From Orthonyx spaldingii (lineage: Eukaryota; Chordata; Aves; Passeriformes; Orthonychidae): a DNA stretch of 64,000 nucleotides. A program made the translations under genes and the position numbers. The stretch is taken from positions 80,740 to 144,739 of the forward strand of contig VZTJ01005469.1 in NCBI GenBank assembly GCA_013397795.1. The letters run 5' to 3'. The notes under the pieces are model-generated. The model worked only from the letters and a program-made list of their open reading frames with translations. It was not told where the DNA came from and did not search any database. Shown in pieces: positions 60,570 to 64,000 of this stretch. Each line of letters opens with the position of its first letter. The first letter of the stretch is position 1.

Positions 60570-62079
60570 CCCTGTAAATCTATGGCACCTGCTGGGATTC
60601 ATCCCATAGTACTCAAAGAACTGGTGAAGTCATTGCAAGACCTCTGAAACTGCTTTTTGAATGGTTATGGAAATCTGGAGAGGTCCCAGTCTACTGGAAG
60701 CTGAAAAATGTTCAAATTTTCAAGAATGGCAAGAGGGACGACCCTGCAAACTAGTGAGGTCTGTCAGTCTCACTTCAGTGCCTGACAGAATTATGGAGAA
60801 GATTTTTCTGGGAGGTAATGAAAAATACCTGAAGGACAACACAGTCATTGATTACAGCCAGGATGGCTTCATGAGGGGAAAGTCCTGCTTGCCAAATCTG
60901 ATTTCCTTCTATGACAGGATAACACACCCAGCTGATCAAAGGAAGCCAGCTGATGTAATTTTCTTTTTGGAATTCAGTAAAGCTTTCAATACTGACCCAC
61001 CCAGGATCCTTCTGGACAAATTGTCTGGCACATGGCTGGATAAACACATCATGGGATGGGTGAGCAACTGGTTCAGAGGTCAGGCACAACGGGTTACAGT
61101 GAACAGGGTGACATCAGACTGGTGACCTGTCACTAGAGAAGTTCTACAGGGCTCCATCCTCAGCCCTGTGCTCTTCAGTGTCTTCATAAATGGCTTGGAC
61201 ACTGGACAGAAAGGGATAATAAGTAAGTCTACCAATGCTACTAACTTGCCTCACAAATAGAGAGGCCCTGCTAAGAGACACTGATGAATGAGAGGGTTGG
61301 GCAATCACCAACTAACTTCATGATACTTAAGAAGGGAACCTGGGATGGGGCAACCCAGGATATACAACCAGACTGGGGAACAAGACACTGGAGAACAGCC
61401 TTGTGGAAGAGGGTTTGGGGGTCCTGGTCAATGACAAGGTGACCATGAGTCAGCAGTGCCCTGGCAACCAGCAGGGTCACCTGTGTCCTGGAGGGCATCA
61501 GGCCCAGCATCACCACCGGGCAAGGGAGGGGATTGTCCCACTCTGCTCTGCACTGGGGCGGCCTCACCTCCAGTGTTGGGGACAGGTCTGGGTGCCACAA
61601 TGTAAAAAAGGCATTGAGCTGTTAGAGAATGTCCAAAGGAGGGCCATGAGGATGGTGAAGGGCCTTGAGGAGAAACCGTGTGAGGAGTGGCTGAGGTCAC
61701 TTCTTCTGTTCAGCCTGGAGGAGAGGAGACTGAGGGGAGACCTCACTGCAGTTACAACTTCTTGTGAGGGGAAGAGGAGGGGTAGGCACCGATCTCTGTG
61801 AGACAGTGACAGAACCCGAGGGAATGGCCTGAAGTTGTTTCAAGGGAGGTTTATGTTGGACATCAGGAAAAGGTTCTTCACCAGAGCGTGGTTGGGCACT
61901 GGAACAGGCTCCCCAGGGAAGTGGTCAGAGCACTGAGCCTGACAGAGCTCAAGAAGCGTTTGGACAATGCTCTCAGGCACATGGTGTGACTCTCTGGGGT
62001 GTTCTGAGCAGGGCCAGGAGTTGGAATCTATGATCCTTGTGGGTCCCTTCCAACTCAGGATATTCTATGATTATTTGAT
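60570..62079 (+). mobile_element. CR1 LINE fragment in a cyclase intron
   Basis: Plus-strand CR1 with an RT-region frame at 60661-61125 (GFMRGKSCLPNLISFYDRIT, FSKAFNTDPP), gggctccatcctcagccctgtgctc, ggaaaaggttcttcaccagagcgtggttgggcactggaacaggctccccagggaagtgg, and a 3' end near ggatattctatgattatttgattctg. It is 5'-truncated and frame-broken, so not active. It lies antisense to the host gene. Confidence 0.92.
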
Positions 62080-62820
62080 TCTGTTACTGTGTAGGGCAAG
62101 AAAAAGGTCTTTTCAGGACCTATGAGGTGAATTTGTTCAAAAATTTTATGCTCAAGAACATGTCCAACAGTACCACAGAGAAAAAAGAGTGTTTTGGTTC
62201 TTTCCATATCTTTTATAGGATTTCCTGTCTGTCTCATCCAAAAGCCCTTAAGATTTCCTTAGGTTTTATGGAACTGACTTTTAATGGTAGTCAATCCCCA
62301 GCAGATTCCCATGGTAGCAAATATAAAGCCATTTTCCTAAAAATTCAAAGAGAAGAGGCAGTCAAGTTCCTACAGTGTATAAGGAGAGAGAAGATTGTTA
62401 TGGTCTTTGCAAAAAAGACAGATAACAAAGCTTAGGGTATGGCATCTATGATCCTATGTAGAAGGTAAATTTTTCAGTTGTGTTCCTGTGACACAGAAAT
62501 TGCCAGCTGGGATAATCTGCTGCAAAGACTTAAGTCAGACCATACTAGTCATGGGAACCAAATAAAGAGCAGCAGTGTTTTACTCAATTAATTTGCCCCA
62601 TTCACAACACTCATCATTTGTACAAATGATTAAAGGTATGCAGGAAAATGTTCCTAAAGTTTGCTAGAGCTCTGGTAGGACTCATCTCCTAGTTGTTTTA
62701 TGTGGTATTCCCAGCAATAAGAAGCTTTCCAAATTTCCTTCACCTGTTCTTCCTTGTCATCAGAGAGTCTCTATCCTCATGCCCCAGGTCCCATCATTGT
62801 CCACAACTCAATGAACTTAC

Positions 62821-62960
62821 AGGCATCTCCTATTGTCTCCACCTTATAGACATCATAGATATCTATGATTTCATCAAAAGTGGTATAAAGCTTGTTCAAG
62901 AGATCTACCACTTGGTATGGTGTACTGCTGCTGGACAGCTCAGTGAAGCCAACAATGTCA
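62821..62960 (-). CDS. Membrane guanylate cyclase exon with metal-binding Asp (140 nt)
   Basis: Acceptor ttttaacag, donor CCT|gtaagt. It encodes exactly 46 codons, DIVGFTELSSSSTPYQVVDL through VYKVETIGDA, completing a Ser codon at the start and opening a Tyr codon at the end. The first Asp (of SDIVGF) and the Asp of IGDA are the two catalytic metal ligands, and the Glu of VETIGD contacts guanine. All are intact. The closest family memory is receptor-type cyclases of the speract-receptor kind (PYQVVDLLNKLYTTFDEIID), not mammalian NPR1/NPR2 (PMQVVTLLNDLYTCFD). Confidence 0.95.
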
Positions 62961-63694
62961 CTGTTAAAACAGAACAGAAAGAGCATAATCATCCACTGTC
63001 TTAATCATTGCTGGTTAGTAATCTTAAACACAAAATTACAATTGCAACTACATCAACCTTCTCTTTGCAATAATTCTTTTGCTAAGATTCTTATTGGATA
63101 GTTTTGTCTTCATTTATTTAAATTGACAAAAGACTCTTTCCATTTAAAATGACAGACTGACCTATGTCTTTTTGCTTACCCATGCAGTAAAGCATTTTTA
63201 TGTGTAGATTTTAATCTGTAACAGACTAAGCAGTCTTCAATTTGGAGTTATGTATAAATGAAAAAAAGGGAACCTGATATCTGTTCATTTATGGCAAGTG
63301 AAGGCATGCCATATATATGTTGCTTCCTGCACGTAAAAAAACCTAAAACTGTAAATCCATGTGGTCTCTAAGGATGGAAAAATTTTCTTTACACAGCTAA
63401 ATGGTGGATTCTTTACGTAGACCTATCTTATGAAACATACATTCATGCATGTGTAACCCAGGTAAAGTGACGTGCTGCTGCTTATCAGAGCTCCAGAATA
63501 ATATAATTTTTAATTTAAGTAATTATAATAAAAAACAGGGAGGTGTGAGAATTTTGAAAAACACTCCTTTGCAGAGCCACCTATGGCAGTTTAGATAGAA
63601 ATTCTGTACTCTGTTAGGAGCTTCACCTCCACTAGAAGCCTAGAAGTTTCTTCTGTAGGAGACAGTTCTAGTCCTAGAATTCATTTTTATTTAC

Positions 63695-63782
63695 CTGAAA
63701 AATATGGTGGCACTTGAGTAACTTTGAGCTTGTGCATGTTTTCCCTGCCTGAGATCATCTGCTACTTGTTTCGGCAACATAC
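63695..63782 (-). CDS. Membrane guanylate cyclase exon, start of cyclase domain (88 nt); gene continues past right edge
   Basis: Acceptor ataacag, donor TTCAG|gtaaat. It encodes the end of a probable Arg codon, then MLPKQVADDLRQGKHAQAQS and SATIFFS. This is the junction of the dimerisation helix and the cyclase domain (LLY-R-MLP...). The membrane, kinase-homology and ligand-binding exons should lie beyond 64000; none is seen between 63783 and 64000. Together the six exons give 606 nt with no stop, consistent intron phases and GT-AG borders throughout, so the gene looks intact. Such enzymes make cGMP from GTP at the plasma membrane. Confidence 0.95.
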
Positions 63783-64000
63783 CTGTTATACAAAGTAGAA
63801 CACTGTTAATCTTTTTACATGGATAAAAGAACACATTAAACATAACATGTTGGTTTAAAGACACCAAAAATGTTCATAAATGCAAAATGAAGGTGAAAAC
63901 ACTTTGGCATCAAAATCTGCTCTGCTGTAATGTGAGAATTCACAATAAATCTCACTGCTAGCACATCCAGGTTTTTCACATGACCCATAACTTTTAGTTC

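Noticed and set aside
60661..61125. 154-codon frame as a host gene or active reverse transcriptase
   Set aside because: It is a CR1 RT fragment. The element is 5'-truncated and broken downstream.

Overview
The window looks like avian genomic DNA, most likely from a neoavian and probably a passerine. It holds several CR1 LINE fragments, five copies of a roughly 590-bp bird-type ERVL-like LTR, and two readily identified vertebrate genes, TOPORS and TMEM215. These two genes lie near each other on human 9p21, a region corresponding to the bird Z chromosome, so Z linkage is likely (inference). There is no bacterial content and no CRISPR array.

Layout, left to right. (1) 1-5.5 kb: TOPORS on the minus strand, with one large exon carrying nearly the whole protein, then an intron containing an antisense LTR, then a CpG-rich promoter region broken by a 113-base assembly gap (4871-4983). 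(2) 5.5-44.6 kb: about 39 kb in which I recognise no intact gene. It contains a degraded minus-strand coding remnant (6.6-7.7 kb), an LTR-remnant-LTR structure that reads as an internally deleted provirus (8174-10367), CR1 LINEs at 11.1-12.4, 36.8-38.1 and 40.6-42.7 kb, a CpG-rich orphan segment near 15.5-15.85 kb, a 3'-truncated LTR at 25.8 kb, and a solo LTR inserted into a CR1 with a perfect 5-bp target duplication (41959-42545). (3) 44.65-46.13 kb: the TMEM215 CpG island and its single coding exon, plus strand. (4) 46.1-56.2 kb: TMEM215 3' region and intergenic DNA. (5) 56.25-63.78 kb: six minus-strand exons of a membrane guanylate cyclase. They join in frame with canonical splice sites and cover most of the catalytic domain. 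The 5' part of the gene lies beyond the right edge.

The genes do not form an operon or an evident pathway. TOPORS is a nuclear and centrosomal RING ubiquitin/SUMO ligase, TMEM215 a small two-pass membrane protein, and the third a receptor-type cyclase making cGMP. The most interesting element is the cyclase: its catalytic residues are intact, but its sequence does not read like any of the mammalian membrane cyclases I can recall and looks more like the speract-receptor type. It may be a lineage that mammals lost.
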